Assembly: GCA_020638465.1 (NCBI GenBank)
Contig: JACKIM010000001.1
Location: 310,001-374,000 of the forward strand
DNA: 64,000 bases
Origin: Geminicoccaceae bacterium
GTDB taxonomy: Bacteria > Pseudomonadota > Alphaproteobacteria > Geminicoccales > Geminicoccaceae
Direction of reading: 5' to 3'
Part shown: positions 1-8,412 of the stretch, piece after piece
How the letters are laid out: each line of letters opens with the position of its first letter
Position numbering within the stretch: the stretch's first letter is position 1
Program-made: the position numbers and the translations under genes
Notes under the pieces: model-generated
What the model saw: only the letters and a program-made list of their open reading frames with translations
Databases searched by the model: none
What the model was told of the DNA's origin: nothing

Positions 1-518
1 ATGACGAGACCGCCGGTCTCGCCCGAAATACCCGTCGCGACACGGCGGCGAAAGGCGTCATCGGCCTCCACCCAGCGCATCGTGGCACCGGCCCAGTCGA
101 CATGCGGACCAGCGGTGATGCGCTGGTCCCAGTGGCCGAAGCGGCGATGGCGCCTGCTATAGGCGAGGAAGGCGACAAGCCTTGCGGCGGGCTGCCCGGA
201 CCGGTCGAGCGCATCGACCATCCGGCGCAGATATCCACGGCCGTAGAAATCCCCCTCATCGAAAATGGCGATGCGCTCGCCACCGGCGGCATCGAGCAGC
301 GCTTCCATGCCGGCCTCATCCGAAGCCGGATCGTCGACGCGGCGGTAGTCGACAGGCAGGGACAGCGACGACAGCCTGTCCCGCACATCCTGCGGACCGG
401 CATCGAGGATGCGCCACTCGACCGGGGCCATGTCCTGCGCCGCCACGCCGGCCGCAAGCAGGTCCAGCCGATGGCCGCAGGAACGAAGCCGGGTGACGAC
501 GGAGACCGACGACATCAT
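1..518 (-). CDS. Glycosyltransferase family 2-like protein, partial (C-terminus outside window)
   Basis: An open frame starts at ATG 518-516 and runs off the left edge with no stop, so only about 172 N-terminal residues are visible. The start MMSSVSVVTRLRSCGHRLD and the later segment IAIFDEGDFYGRGYLRRMVD resemble the nucleotide-sugar fold and the Asp-rich acceptor loop of GT2 enzymes, although no classical DxD is visible. Its ATG overlaps the TGA of the heme peroxidase (ATGA, 515-518), so the two are probably translated together. Substrate cannot be inferred. The GT2 assignment rests on general pattern only. Confidence 0.55.
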   Translation of the reverse strand, partial: MMSSVSVVTRLRSCGHRLDLLAAGVAAQDMAPVEWRILDAGPQDVRDRLSSLSLPVDYRRVDDPASDEAGMEALLDAAGGERIAIFDEGDFYGRGYLRRMVDALDRSGQPAARLVAFLAYSRRHRRFGHWDQRITAGPHVDWAGATMRWVEADDAFRRRVATGISGETGGLV

Positions 519-2281
519 GCGACCTTCATCACCTCGTCCTGCAGGTTCTGCACGCCGGAGTTGCGCTCGATGACGTCGGCGAGCGTGGTACGCTCCAGTT
601 CGCGGAGAGCCGCACCGGAATACTGGTTCTGGTACCAGTAGCGGTCGCCGTCGCGGGTCCGGGTGAACTGGTCGACGAGAATGGCGCGGAAGGTCTCGCC
701 GACCAATCCACCTCCGGCAGCTTTCTCGGACAGGCCACCGACCCACAGATCGACATCGTCGACGGATGAGTAGACCTCGGCGAGTTTCGCCCCTGCACCG
801 TCCCGCAGCGACGGATCGTCGAAACTCTCGATGCGGGGAAGGCCCAGCGCCTCGCGCGCATCGTTCCACGACGGAATGCCGTGATCGCGGCCGCGCTGGA
901 TGTTGAGGGCGGCAAGGTCCAGGCCGCCGGCACCGGGTGCGCCGAACAGCATGTTGCGCAGCGGGTCGATGATCTGCTCGTCGAGTTCCTGCGCCTCGTG
1001 CGACGCGAGCCCCCGCAGGTAGGGGTCGATACCGTCCTGCGAAATCGGCGTGGAATTGAAGAAGGCGTCCTTGATCTCCAGCGGGCCGCCGGCAAGCGAC
1101 TGGCCGTTCGCATCGAGGCGCCGGATTTCCGGCGACACCATGCTGTGGCCGAACCGGAAGGCTGCGGAAGCGAAGCTCGACGAGATTCGCGGATCGACAC
1201 TGGCATCGTAGCCGGAATATTGCGGCAGCGCGTCCGATCCGAGCAGGATGGGGAGAAACTCCTGATAGGTGATGACCTCGATCTCGGCGATGACCTTCTC
1301 GCGGGCCGCCTGGTAGAGCTGCTCGTCGCCCCATTGCGGGTTCTTCGCAGCCAGCTCGTCGGCGATGCGGTTGTGCTCGCGCATGAACACGGTGTGCATG
1401 GCGGTGAGGCCGGGCTGTTCCGCGGCGCGTTCGTCGCCACCGACGAACAGGCCGGTATCGGCGGATACGGGCAGCAGGTCGCCGGTGCTGGTGCGCAGGT
1501 GCCCGCCCTCGAACGAACGCAGCGCATTTGCCGCCTCGGTCGTCGAGCCATAGACCTGCGAGCCGTCGAGGAACGCGGTGATCGAGTTGACCTGCTGTTG
1601 CTGTCCCGTGCTGTCGGCCTCGCTGGTGGAGCGGGTGAACGGCATCCATTGGTCGGCGGGACCGGACGGGTTGTACATCAGGTCGCCCACCGGGATGGAG
1701 ATGTCCATGTTTTCCGGGGACGTCGTGTGGTTGAGGGTCAGGTCATGGTCGATGAACTGCCCCCATTGCCAGAACATGTCGCTGGCATCGGCGACATTGC
1801 CGGTGAGCTCGCCCTGGGCGACCACCGCGTTGCTGATCTCGCGGGCACCGGGGCGATCGGCGCCGGCCGGAGACCCCGTGCCATCGGCATATTCGGCCGG
1901 CATCATCCGCATCGACGCGGTGTCGACAGCTCCCAGACCGGGTTGCGCCACATTGTTGCCCGTACCGTCGATGCTGCGCGGGTTGCTGCCGTCATAGGGC
2001 TCGCCCTGCAATTCGAGGATGATCTTGTCGATCACCTCGATCAACGACTGGATCAGCTGGACCAGTTGATCCCGGTTCGCGCCGTTGCCATTGCCATTGC
2101 CGCACTGCTGGCGGCCGAGAAGGCCCGAGAGAGCGTTGATGCCGCCCTGAATGACGTTCGGCGAAGACGATCCGGCGGATCCCGACGAACCACCGCCCGC
2201 CGTTCGCTGGCCGGAACCTCGCCCCGGGAACAGGGCTGGCGATCGCTGAAATGATCCCTCGTACTGGGCAATCGTGGCCAT
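515..2281 (-). CDS. Animal-type heme peroxidase with harpin-like leader; candidate T3SS-exported enzyme
   Basis: A 588-residue protein of the peroxidase-cyclooxygenase superfamily (peroxidasin/myeloperoxidase type), which oxidises halides or organic substrates with H2O2. Visible family residues: distal His179 with Asp178 (WGQFIDHD), Arg285 and Glu288 (ERAAEQPGLTAMHT, matching the distal Arg and the heme-ester Glu of myeloperoxidase, with Gln at the Met position), REHNR at 301-305, proximal His379 (FRFGHSMV) and the LNIQRGRDHG signature. Residues 1-70 are Gly/Ser/Asn-rich; residues 72-92 form a Gln/Leu/Ile helix (QLVQLIQSLIEVIDKIIL). No Sec signal peptide is seen. The start at 2281 follows GGAG; a frame extension to 2329 adds 16 unlikely residues. 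It lies after sctU and overlaps the next gene by 4 bases. Type III export is inference. Confidence 0.9.
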   Translation of the reverse strand: MATIAQYEGSFQRSPALFPGRGSGQRTAGGGSSGSAGSSSPNVIQGGINALSGLLGRQQCGNGNGNGANRDQLVQLIQSLIEVIDKIILELQGEPYDGSNPRSIDGTGNNVAQPGLGAVDTASMRMMPAEYADGTGSPAGADRPGAREISNAVVAQGELTGNVADASDMFWQWGQFIDHDLTLNHTTSPENMDISIPVGDLMYNPSGPADQWMPFTRSTSEADSTGQQQQVNSITAFLDGSQVYGSTTEAANALRSFEGGHLRTSTGDLLPVSADTGLFVGGDERAAEQPGLTAMHTVFMREHNRIADELAAKNPQWGDEQLYQAAREKVIAEIEVITYQEFLPILLGSDALPQYSGYDASVDPRISSSFASAAFRFGHSMVSPEIRRLDANGQSLAGGPLEIKDAFFNSTPISQDGIDPYLRGLASHEAQELDEQIIDPLRNMLFGAPGAGGLDLAALNIQRGRDHGIPSWNDAREALGLPRIESFDDPSLRDGAGAKLAEVYSSVDDVDLWVGGLSEKAAGGGLVGETFRAILVDQFTRTRDGDRYWYQNQYSGAALRELERTTLADVIERNSGVQNLQDEVMKVA

Positions 2282-2563
2282 GGAGGCTTCTCCGTGTCGT
2301 CTCTGTCTCGTTAAGGGGAAAGCCGGCAATTCGACATCGCTGACGGCCTTCCTGTTTTCCAGGGAAGATTACTCCATACCCCCTGAACAGTCCTTCAGAG
2401 TTTTCAAGGTTCGATTTTTCAGCGTATTATAATATATATTCTTTTACACTCATTATTCGTTCTTAGAATCCATGCCATACGAATCTATTTTCATTTATTT
2501 TACTATGCATTTTGAAGGGGAATATTTTTCAATAATGATACATCTTCAAAGCGAAATCTTCCA
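2282..2563 (-). promoter_or_regulatory. AT-rich gap with probable promoter of the peroxidase gene
   Basis: The 282 bases between sctU and the peroxidase are strikingly AT-rich (about 2400-2540) against GC-rich flanks. On the minus strand a perfect TATAAT lies at 2431-2426, about 145 bases before the peroxidase ATG; no convincing -35 hexamer sits 17 bases upstream of it. No GC hairpin with a T run is visible after sctU, so read-through from the T3SS operon is possible. Short frames here look non-coding. Confidence 0.35.
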
Positions 2564-3631
2564 TCACTCTCCTCCACCAAGTCCCGACAACGCGGTGACG
2601 GCGGCGATCGCCTGCGCGACTTCGCTGAACAGCTCCGGAGGCACGGCCTGGCCGATCGTGCCCTGTTCGGCCAGTTTCTGGGTGAGTGCGGCCCTCTCGA
2701 CCCGGGGGATCGTCCGCTCGGCCGTCTGTTCGAGAAAGCGCTCCGCCCCCGCACCGACTGCGATATTGATGATCATGGGTGCGGCACCCTCGCTGGGCAC
2801 GTAGCGCAGCCCCACCGCCAGCGAAAACCCGTCATTGAGGACAACGGTGGTCTCGCTGATGCTGTCGTCGGGCAGCACGGAAACGAGATCGCGGGCCAGC
2901 GAGCGGCGGTGGCTCTTGATCAGCGGATCGCCTTCCTGATCCTTGTGCTGCCGCTTCACCTCGGTCTTCGACATCCTCATCTCGCGGCGGAACAGCCATA
3001 TCTGCAGGAAGTGGTCGAAGAAGGCGAAGAGCAGGAACAGCAGGGCAATGGACACCAGCAGCATGAACGACGTCCAGTGCGTGACTTCGAACATGCATTC
3101 GGGACCGCAGGTCGGAGCGAGAAGCAGGTCGTGCAGGTAACCGCGCAGCACCAGCCACGTGATGAGGCCGATGAAGAAGATCTTGATCGCCGACTTGAGC
3201 GCCTCGATCAGCTGCTTCAATCCGAAGAGCCGTTCCAGCCCCTTGGCCGGATTGATCTTGTCGAACTTCGGCGCCAGGGGCTCGACGGCAAACAGGATGC
3301 CCTGATTGACGATGATGCTGGTGACGATGACCACCAGCACGATCAGGATCACCGCCGGCGCGACAATGGCGATACCGACCAGCATCACTTCGCGCAGGGC
3401 CTCGCCGATGACCGCGCGCAGCGGCTCCTCGGAAAGACGCCCCATCGTGACGAACAATCCGCTCAGGCGATCCGATATCAACCCGCTGGAAAACCAGAGA
3501 TAAGCGGAAATGGTCACCGTCAGCGTGACCGTGACGATATCCCTGCTCTGGGCGATCTGCCCCTTCTTGCGTGCATCGTCGAGCTTGCGCTTTGTCGGCG
3601 GCTCGGTCTTTTCCTCGCTGTCGTCGCTCAT
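2564..3631 (-). CDS. sctU: SctU, T3SS export-gate/switch protein (YscU/HrcU/FlhB family), NPTH motif lost
   Basis: A 355-residue inner-membrane protein of the export apparatus. It starts MSDDSEEKTEPPTKRKLDDA, the family N-terminus, has four hydrophobic segments (about 35-55, 80-110, 145-170, 188-208), then the linker KTEVKRQHKDQEGDPLIKS and the cytoplasmic domain. The self-cleavage site that is NPTH in the family reads N266-D267-G268-F269 (VVLNDGFSLAVGLRY; bases 2836-2825). Asn remains but Pro, Thr and His are gone, so normal Asn-Pro cleavage is not expected. The start at 3631 overlaps the sctT stop (ATGA); the frame continues upstream to 4402 but that part is antisense-like shadow of sctT. 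Family assignment is secure. Confidence 0.96.
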   Translation of the reverse strand: MSDDSEEKTEPPTKRKLDDARKKGQIAQSRDIVTVTLTVTISAYLWFSSGLISDRLSGLFVTMGRLSEEPLRAVIGEALREVMLVGIAIVAPAVILIVLVVIVTSIIVNQGILFAVEPLAPKFDKINPAKGLERLFGLKQLIEALKSAIKIFFIGLITWLVLRGYLHDLLLAPTCGPECMFEVTHWTSFMLLVSIALLFLLFAFFDHFLQIWLFRREMRMSKTEVKRQHKDQEGDPLIKSHRRSLARDLVSVLPDDSISETTVVLNDGFSLAVGLRYVPSEGAAPMIINIAVGAGAERFLEQTAERTIPRVERAALTQKLAEQGTIGQAVPPELFSEVAQAIAAVTALSGLGGGE

Positions 3632-4455
3632 GGGCCACCTGCCGCCATGCCTGCCAGGAATGTTCGCATTTGCGGGATGATCCCCGCAATGACACTGACC
3701 AGATTGCCGGCCTGCGAGCCGAGCGTGCTCATGTAGAGCGGGATGATGAGGAAGAGGACGAGGCTCTTCACGCCCAGTCCGAGGACGAAGACATTCAGGC
3801 TCGGGGCGAAGCGGGTGGTGATCGCGAGCGAGATCTCGGTGAGCACCATGGCGATCATCATGGGCGCGGCGATGAGAACAGCCGCCAGCATCAGCCGATC
3901 GAGGAGGAGGAAGACCTGCCCCCCCGAGGCCGAGGAGAATTCGGGCAGCGCGGAAAGCGGCGGCCAGATCACCAGGCTTTCGACATAACCGTCGAGTATG
4001 GCGAGGAAGGCACCCGAGACCAGCATGTAGGCCATGATAAGCATCGACAGAAAGGCACCCATGAGCGAGGCCTCGTTGCCGGATTCGCTGGCATCGATGG
4101 CCATGGTCGCACCGCGTTCGGCATCGAGGACGTCGCCGGCCATCTGCATGGCAAAGATCGGGAAGGAGACGACAAGGCCGATGAGCAGGCCGATGAACCC
4201 CTCCTTGAGCAGTAGCCCCATGAGGGCAAGGCCGCCGGGGAGGCCATGAATCCCGATGTCGGCATAGACCATCGGCACGACCGGCAGGCTCATCGCGACC
4301 ACGACGCCGTTGCGCACGAACCCCTGCAGGCCGCTGCGCCCCATCAGCGGGAGGATCGACATCATCGCCGTCATGCGCGCCGCGGCAAGCGCCACCGCCC
4401 ACAGCAGGGCGGCGAGGTCGAAGCCGGCGAATGCGTCGGTGAGCAGCCGCGACAT
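3628..4455 (-). CDS. sctT: SctT, T3SS export apparatus membrane protein (YscT/HrcT/FliR family)
   Basis: A 275-residue polytopic inner-membrane protein starting MSRLLTDAFAGFDLAALLWA. The family hallmarks are visible: AAARMTAMMSILPLMGR near residues 25-42, an export-pore region rich in hydrophobic segments, LDAERGATMAIDAS in the middle, and six or so transmembrane stretches. With SctR and SctS it forms the helical export gate in the centre of the basal body. The start at 4455 is preferred over an upstream extension to 4581 because it follows the sctS stop closely (7 bases between the genes). Its stop overlaps the sctU start. Confidence 0.95.
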   Translation of the reverse strand: MSRLLTDAFAGFDLAALLWAVALAAARMTAMMSILPLMGRSGLQGFVRNGVVVAMSLPVVPMVYADIGIHGLPGGLALMGLLLKEGFIGLLIGLVVSFPIFAMQMAGDVLDAERGATMAIDASESGNEASLMGAFLSMLIMAYMLVSGAFLAILDGYVESLVIWPPLSALPEFSSASGGQVFLLLDRLMLAAVLIAAPMMIAMVLTEISLAITTRFAPSLNVFVLGLGVKSLVLFLIIPLYMSTLGSQAGNLVSVIAGIIPQMRTFLAGMAAGGP

Positions 4456-4462
4456 TGCCCGC

Positions 4463-4732
4463 CTACCTCGTGAGGATGGGGAAGTCGGTGAAGATCTGCA
4501 GGCCGAAAGCGTAAAGCTGGCTGCCGAGCCACGAGGCGGAAATGACAAGCGTGACGATGACGCCGACCAGCTTGAGCGCAAAGGAGAGGGTCTGGTCCTG
4601 GATCTGGGTGAGCGCCTGCAGCACCCCCACCAGCAGGCCGATAATCGTGGCAGCTCCGAGCGGCGGCAGGGAAAGTACCATGACGAGATAGAGTGTCACG
4701 GTGGCATGGTAGAGGATGGAGCTCTCGTTCAC
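4463..4732 (-). CDS. sctS: SctS, T3SS export apparatus membrane protein (YscS/HrcS/FliQ family)
   Basis: An 89-residue protein with two transmembrane helices (about 14-38 and 50-72), the usual length for the family (86-90). The segment PPLGAATIIGLLVGVLQALT followed by QIQDQTLSFALKL is the classical FliQ/SctS signature. Four copies of SctS wrap around the SctR5T1 gate. It sits 13 bases after sctR and 7 bases before sctT, in the universal R-S-T-U order. Confidence 0.96.
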   Translation of the reverse strand: MNESSILYHATVTLYLVMVLSLPPLGAATIIGLLVGVLQALTQIQDQTLSFALKLVGVIVTLVISASWLGSQLYAFGLQIFTDFPILTR

Positions 4733-4745
4733 CTGGATCCCTTCC

Positions 4746-5396
4746 TCAACTGTAGGTAAGTACCAGCCCGTGCATCAGCTTCGACCACCCATCCAGTGCG
4801 ACGAACAGGAGAAGCTTGATGGGCAGGGAAATCATCATGGGCGAGACCATCATCATTCCGAGTGCGAGCAGCACATTGGAGACGACAAGGTCGATGGCGA
4901 CGAATGGCAGGTAGAGAAGGAAGCCGATCTCGAATGCCCGTGTGAGTTCGCTGACGACAAAGGACGGAACGAGAATGAGCAGATCATTGTCGCTTGCCGC
5001 CGCATGCATGTCGGGCGGCCACAGCCGCTCCGTGGCATCCACGAAGAACGCGGTCTCCTCCGGCTGGGTGAACCGGGACAAAAACGCCTTGACCGGCACG
5101 ACCGCGCGGGCGGCGGCGGTCTGCAGGCCGACAGCCGTATCGATCGAGATATCCGGCGAAGTGAGAATGTCTGAAATCTGATAAAAGATCGGCGCGACCA
5201 CATAGCCGGTGAAGACGACGGCAATGCCATAAAGCACCAGATTGGGCGGCGTCTGCTGGACCCCGAGGGCATTGCGCAACAGGAAGAGGACGACGACCAC
5301 CTTCACGAACGCCGTCATCATGACCACGGCAAAGGGCACGAGCCCCATCAGCAGAAGGACGACGATCAGCGTGAAGGGATCGGGCAGGTTGAGCAT
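4746..5396 (-). CDS. sctR: SctR, T3SS export apparatus membrane protein (YscR/HrcR/FliP family)
   Basis: A 216-residue inner-membrane protein. Family features seen: N-terminal helices with MTAFVKVVVVLFLLRNALGVQ split over residues 27-47, QTPPNLVLYGIAVVFT, and the C-terminal EIGFLLYLPFVAIDLVVSN and MMMVSPMMISLPIKLLLF segments. Length agrees with the family (about 215-220). Five SctR subunits form the core of the export gate. Only 3 bases separate it from sctQ. Confidence 0.97.
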   Translation of the reverse strand: MLNLPDPFTLIVVLLLMGLVPFAVVMMTAFVKVVVVLFLLRNALGVQQTPPNLVLYGIAVVFTGYVVAPIFYQISDILTSPDISIDTAVGLQTAAARAVVPVKAFLSRFTQPEETAFFVDATERLWPPDMHAAASDNDLLILVPSFVVSELTRAFEIGFLLYLPFVAIDLVVSNVLLALGMMMVSPMMISLPIKLLLFVALDGWSKLMHGLVLTYS

Positions 5397-5399
5397 GGC

Positions 5400-6464
5400 T
5401 CAGCTTTCCGGGTCGTGGCGCTCGCCACTCAGCGAGACGATCCGAACACCCAGACGGTCGTGGATCATGACAAGTTCGCCACGTCCGATCCGCCGCCCCT
5501 TGACCCGGATATCGACGGCCTCGTTCAATGCCCGATCGAGTTCCAGCACATGGCCGGCCTCCATCGATTGCAGTTCGCCCAGCGGCAATCGCAGCCGCTG
5601 CAACTCAAACACCAAGTCGACGGGGACATCGCCCCAGGCCTGGTCCTGATCGGTTTCATCGGTCATCAGATCCTCGATCATGCTTTGCCAGGGGAGAGGA
5701 AGGTTACGGAGGGCTACAGGTCGCGATGCCGCCACCAGTCGTTTGCCGTCGACGCGCAACGGCACGGCCAGCGCCGGCTCGACCACGCCGAGGAGGAATC
5801 CCCGCTCGGGTGGCGCGGCATCGCCGAAAACGACGTCGCCGGTATCGAGATCGCCAATCTGACGGCCATCGAGTCGGGTGCGCATGATTCTCGCGCCGAG
5901 ATCGAGCGGCACGTGATCCACCGGTCGACGGACGACCGGCTGCCTTTGCCAGACCAGGTCAAATCGCTTCAACAGGCTGTGAGGCGCCAGCAACGACAGT
6001 GCCCAGCTCCGTTCGCCCGGAATCTCAAGGCTGAAGTCGCGACGGCCGGCAAAGGCGTTGCCCACGTGCCGAACCCCCAGCGCCACCGCACCGAAACGCC
6101 GCTCGACGGCGGGCAGGACATCCTCGAAGAGACGCTCGAACACCAGCCCCTCGACCTCAGGACCGAGGCTCAGCATCGGCAGGTCATCGCGGGCCAGCGT
6201 GAGCAGCCTGTGCCGCAGGGCACGGTCGAGGACCAGCCGCGCAGGCACACCGCCGACCAGCAGGTCGAGCACATGGCCATCGCTCAGCCGCAGCTCCATT
6301 TCCGGTCGCAGACGCAACACGGTCGAACCGAGCCGCATTTCATAGGCCTTGCGGCGGCGGCACACCAGACGTCGCCGATGCGCCTCCTCTCCCGTGACCA
6401 GGCGCGGAATGAAGCGTTCGAAGCCACTTCCCGTCTCGGGATCGATCACCCGTGCCGACATCAT
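5400..6464 (-). CDS. sctQ: SctQ, cytoplasmic C-ring/sorting platform protein (YscQ/HrcQ, SpoA domain)
   Basis: A 354-residue protein with a poorly conserved N-terminal half and a C-terminal SpoA (FliN-like) domain: VDLVFELQRLRLPLGELQ, ALNEAVDIRVKGRRIGRGEL and VMIHDRLGVRIVSL at about 275-345. This domain dimerises and forms the pods of the sorting platform below the export gate, contacting SctK and SctL. A possible internal start for a free C-terminal SctQ fragment is MTDETDQDQAWG (ATG at the DLMTDETD segment), as in Ysc systems, but its ribosome site is not clear. It overlaps sctO by 4 bases. Confidence 0.9.
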   Translation of the reverse strand: MMSARVIDPETGSGFERFIPRLVTGEEAHRRRLVCRRRKAYEMRLGSTVLRLRPEMELRLSDGHVLDLLVGGVPARLVLDRALRHRLLTLARDDLPMLSLGPEVEGLVFERLFEDVLPAVERRFGAVALGVRHVGNAFAGRRDFSLEIPGERSWALSLLAPHSLLKRFDLVWQRQPVVRRPVDHVPLDLGARIMRTRLDGRQIGDLDTGDVVFGDAAPPERGFLLGVVEPALAVPLRVDGKRLVAASRPVALRNLPLPWQSMIEDLMTDETDQDQAWGDVPVDLVFELQRLRLPLGELQSMEAGHVLELDRALNEAVDIRVKGRRIGRGELVMIHDRLGVRIVSLSGERHDPES

Positions 6465-6955
6465 TGGCGGCCTCCGGCGGCGAAGGATGGCAGCGATGGC
6501 GAAAGGTCGTCGAGCACGGATTCCTCGCGGCGCCGATGCGCACGGCCTTGCTCACGTCGGGCAAGGCCGACGAGGTGATCCAGCCGCTCGGTGTCGCGGC
6601 GGCGGGACTGCCAGGCGTTCCGCGCCTCCGCCAGCGCGGCACTGGCGGAGGCCACCCGGTTTTTCAGGTCTTCGACACGGCTGGCCAGCAACTCGCCCTT
6701 CACCTGCATCGAATCAAGCTGGAGCTGGAACAACTCGATGGTGAGCGTTTTCACCTTCCTGCCCTCCACCTCCTTGCGGAAGCGTGTCTCGTAGTCGAGG
6801 CGGTCGAGGCGATGTTGTTCGCATTCGGCCAGGGCCGCTCCGAGATCGTTGCGGCAATCGTTCAGGTTTCGATGACAGGCGGCGAGGTCCTGCTGCGCCC
6901 GCCGTTCGCGGTGATGACGCAATTGCAGAAGGGGATCGAGCGACGATTGCATCAC
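6461..6955 (-). CDS. sctO: SctO-like stalk protein (YscO/FliJ type)
   Basis: A 164-residue protein, mostly charged alpha-helical coiled coil (two long heptad stretches at about 15-75 and 85-140), typical of the YscO/FliJ stalk that rotates in the central hole of the SctN ATPase. There are no strong sequence motifs in the family, so the call uses length, coiled-coil character and position directly after sctN and before sctQ. It overlaps both neighbours by 4 bases. In Ysc-type loci the ruler sctP normally follows sctO; here there is no room for it. Confidence 0.82.
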   Translation of the reverse strand: MMQSSLDPLLQLRHHRERRAQQDLAACHRNLNDCRNDLGAALAECEQHRLDRLDYETRFRKEVEGRKVKTLTIELFQLQLDSMQVKGELLASRVEDLKNRVASASAALAEARNAWQSRRRDTERLDHLVGLARREQGRAHRRREESVLDDLSPSLPSFAAGGRQ

Positions 6956-8412
6956 GCCTCCATCTCTTGCCGTGAATGGTTCTCCCCGTCACCCGCATCC
7001 TCGTCGCCCGGATCGTCGTCACCCGGATCGTCCGGCCGGACATCGCCAACCGACGGTGCTGCCAGCGCGAACAGACGATCGAGCATGGTTCCGAAATCGC
7101 CACTGTCGCGCAGGAAGGCCTGGATATCGTCGAACTTGTCGACGGCCTCATCGAGGAGAGCATCAGCACCCGGCTGATATTCTCCCAGCCGGATGAGAAT
7201 CTCGTTGTCGTTGTAGGCCGACAGCAGCTGGCGGATGAAACGTGCCGCTCCGTCGTGATCCTCGCTGACAATGCGGCGCATCACGCGACTCGTGCTCTGC
7301 AGCACGTCTATGGCGGGATATTGCCCCTGGGAGGCGAGCTTGCGCGACAGGATGAGATGTCCATCGAGCAGGGAACGTACCTCTTCGGCAATCGGATCGG
7401 CGGTCTCGTCATCCTCTACCAGAACGGTGTAGAATGCCGTGATCGAGCCGCGCTCGCTGCAACCCGCCCGTTCGAACAATGCCGGCAGGCTGGCAAAGAC
7501 CGATGGAGGATAGCCCTGCCGGGCCGGCGGCTCGCCGCGCGCCAGGCCGATCTCGCGCAATGCCCGGGCATAGCGGGTGACGCTGTCGAACAGCAGCAGC
7601 ACCTTCTGTCCACGGTCGCGAAAGTGCTCTGCTATGGTTGTGGCCGTATGGCCGGCCTTCACCCGTTCCAGTGGCGAGCGCTCCGACGTCGCGCAGACCA
7701 GCACCGACCGTTCGATGCCGGCCGCACCCAGTTGCAGTTCGACGAATTCGCGTACCTCGCGGCCACGTTCGCCGATCAGCGCCACGACCACGACATCAGC
7801 CTCGCTTTGCTTGACGATCGCGGCGAGAAGGGACGACTTGCCCGTTCCGGCACTGCCGAATATTCCCACTCGCTGACCTTCTCCACATGTGAGAAAGGCA
7901 TCGATGGCGTGCAGGCCGATGGCGAGTGGCTGATCGATCATCCGCCTCGACATCAGGTCCGGCGCGGCGTGGCGCAACGGAGCACTCTCGCCCGGCTCCA
8001 GCGGCCGCCCGTCGACCGGCCTCCCCAGCGCATCGAGCACGCGCCCGATTACCCGCTCGCCTACCGGAACGGGGATCCCGCCGGCACGGCGCGCCACTTC
8101 GGTCGCGGTCGACAGCCCATCGACGTCGCCGATGGCCGACAGCAGGGCGTGCGGCCCGTCGATGCCGATGATCTCGGCCATGACCGGATCGGTATCGTCG
8201 GGTCCGCTGCGCAGCGCGCACAGCTCGCCGATGCGGGCATCCGGGAGGCTCGCGCGGATGAGTGGCCCCGAAATTCTCGCGATGCGCCCGGTGTGGTCGT
8301 GAATGCGGCCGTGGATGATGGCCTGCTCCATCGTCCCGAGAAGGGTCGAAAATCGTTGGCCGATCGACGCCGGATCCAGTGTCACCTGCAGGCGCTGCCC
8401 CTCCCCGGTCAT
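6952..8412 (-). CDS. sctN: SctN, T3SS ATPase (YscN/HrcN/FliI family)
   Basis: A 486-residue hexameric ATPase that strips chaperones from substrates at the gate. Walker A is GSAGTGKSS at about 186-194, Walker B is KVLLLFDSVTRYARALREI, and the F1-like segments MIDQPLAIGLHAIDAFLTCG and REVREFVELQLG are clear. The start at 8412 overlaps the sctL stop as ATGA, which fixes a slightly long N-terminus (about 30 residues before the usual beta-barrel). The C-terminus carries an extra acidic tail (DPGDDDPGDEDAGDGE) beyond the normal family end, which may affect stalk or stator contact. Confidence 0.96.
   Translation of the reverse strand: MTGEGQRLQVTLDPASIGQRFSTLLGTMEQAIIHGRIHDHTGRIARISGPLIRASLPDARIGELCALRSGPDDTDPVMAEIIGIDGPHALLSAIGDVDGLSTATEVARRAGGIPVPVGERVIGRVLDALGRPVDGRPLEPGESAPLRHAAPDLMSRRMIDQPLAIGLHAIDAFLTCGEGQRVGIFGSAGTGKSSLLAAIVKQSEADVVVVALIGERGREVREFVELQLGAAGIERSVLVCATSERSPLERVKAGHTATTIAEHFRDRGQKVLLLFDSVTRYARALREIGLARGEPPARQGYPPSVFASLPALFERAGCSERGSITAFYTVLVEDDETADPIAEEVRSLLDGHLILSRKLASQGQYPAIDVLQSTSRVMRRIVSEDHDGAARFIRQLLSAYNDNEILIRLGEYQPGADALLDEAVDKFDDIQAFLRDSGDFGTMLDRLFALAAPSVGDVRPDDPGDDDPGDEDAGDGENHSRQEMEA

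Noticed and set aside
881..2254. A 457-codon plus-strand frame opposite the peroxidase
   Set aside because: The minus-strand peroxidase has all family motifs; the plus-strand product is low-quality, Arg/Val-rich with no domain.
3632..4402. Upstream continuation of the sctU frame into sctT
   Set aside because: sctT is clearly coding there; the sctU ATG at 3631 overlaps its stop and matches the family N-terminus.
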